Shown: positions 23,300-23,827 of the stretch, piece by piece | Layout: each line of letters opens with the position of its first letter | Position numbering within the stretch: the first letter of the stretch is position 1 | Assembly: GCA_965262315.1 (NCBI GenBank) | Contig: CBDHFJ010000076.1 | Span: forward strand, 1 to 23,827 | DNA: 23,827 nt | Direction: 5' to 3' | Origin: JBCCFK01 sp965262315 | GTDB lineage: Bacteria; Actinomycetota; Acidimicrobiia; Acidimicrobiales; UBA8592 | Notes under the pieces: model-generated | What the model saw: the letters and a program-made list of their open reading frames with translations, nothing else | What the model was told of the DNA's origin: nothing | Databases searched by the model: none | Program-made: the position numbers and the translations under genes

Positions 23300-23827
23300 T
23301 CAGGCGCCGGCCCCGTCGAGGAAGTAGTCCGACGACCAGCTCGGGTATGTCTGCAAGTTCGATCTTGGAACCGGGCAACCAGTGCTCGAGCAGCAGACCG
23401 GTGGTCATGGTGGCGAACACCCTGGCCAACTCCTCGGCCGCACGATCGCGACGGACCTCCCCCGCCGCCTGACCGGCTTCCATGATCTTGACCACGGCCT
23501 CGTCGACGGGGTCCCATGACGGCATCAGCTCGGCGGCTTCGGCCGGGTCGGCGCGCAGCACCTCGCGAAACGCCACCCGTGCGAACTCCTCCAGCTCACC
23601 GGTGACCTGCATGTCGGCTTCGACGACGGCGAGGAGCTGCTGGCGGATCGAGGCGTCGGGCGAGACGTCGGCTCGCGTCTCGTTGATGCGCTCGAACCAG
23701 GCCTCGATCACCTCACGGAAGACGTGGTGCTTCGAGTCGAAGTAGTTGTAGATCGTCCCCTTGGCGAGACCCGCCGCCAACGAGATGTCGTCGACGCGCG
23801 CACCATCGAGCCCCTTGGCCGAGAACT
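23300..23827 (-). CDS. TetR/AcrR family regulator, N-terminus outside window, apparent frameshift near C-terminus
   Basis: About 175 residues of a TetR regulator whose start lies beyond the right edge. Seen: KGLDGARVDDISLAAGLAKG and TIYNYFDSK, the HTH and its recognition helix, then an acidic helical ligand domain (WLPGSKIELADIPELVV). The written frame passes the expected end and overlaps the SRPBCC gene. Dropping one base of the CC at 23329-23330 gives DYFLDGAGA and a stop at 23300, a typical TetR ending that also removes the overlap. It converges with SRPBCC. Target unknown. Confidence 0.85.

Overview
The window is GC-rich, uses many GTG and some TTG starts, packs its genes with overlapping stop and start codons, and encodes typical actinobacterial families. 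These include TetR regulators, SDR dehydrogenases, a fused LivH-LivM permease, and a lipoprotein with an LVAAACGGDDDD-type signal. This suggests a free-living actinobacterium, perhaps of class Acidimicrobiia; the class is an inference from gene style. I see no rRNA, tRNA, transposase, CRISPR array or phage gene. No gene-free stretch exceeds 300 bases.

Region A (1-3305): the end of an alpha/beta hydrolase, an SDR and a TetR regulator lie on the plus strand and face a minus-strand pair (SDR, then a SnoaL-like protein). Region B (3396-9803): a perfect 20-bp palindrome lies 2 bases before a six-gene plus-strand operon: flavin monooxygenase, SDR, alpha/beta esterase, cytochrome P450, C45-type acyltransferase/amidase and ureohydrolase. 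Every junction is a stop/start overlap. The set looks like a catabolic route of oxidation, deacylation and guanidine hydrolysis for an unknown compound.

Region C (9807-16280, minus): an ABC importer of the branched-chain amino acid/amide type (binding lipoprotein, fused LivHM, LivG, LivF), then a DMT-family exporter and a cupin. The importer has a recognisable promoter and an intercistronic hairpin. Region D (16360-18483, minus): an SDR, an SDR remnant with an internal deletion, and a double-length AsnC/Lrp regulator. Region E (18619-22085, plus): a fused E1-alpha/E1-beta 2-oxoacid dehydrogenase and its E2, which carries two E3-binding domains. A 13-bp motif is shared by the importer promoter and the E1/SDR divergent promoter. 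It suggests that the AsnC protein coordinates uptake and oxidation of branched-chain amino or keto acids.

Region F (22092-23827): a repeated hairpin element, an apparently leaderless and self-regulated TetR gene, an SRPBCC protein, and part of another TetR gene facing them.

Quality warning: at least nine single-base indels, about half of them clearly in short homopolymers, break otherwise well-conserved proteins (SDR at 2506, P450, ureohydrolase, LivF twice, binding protein, two TetRs, SRPBCC). This looks like an uncorrected draft or long-read assembly rather than mass gene decay. Coordinates for these genes span the shift.
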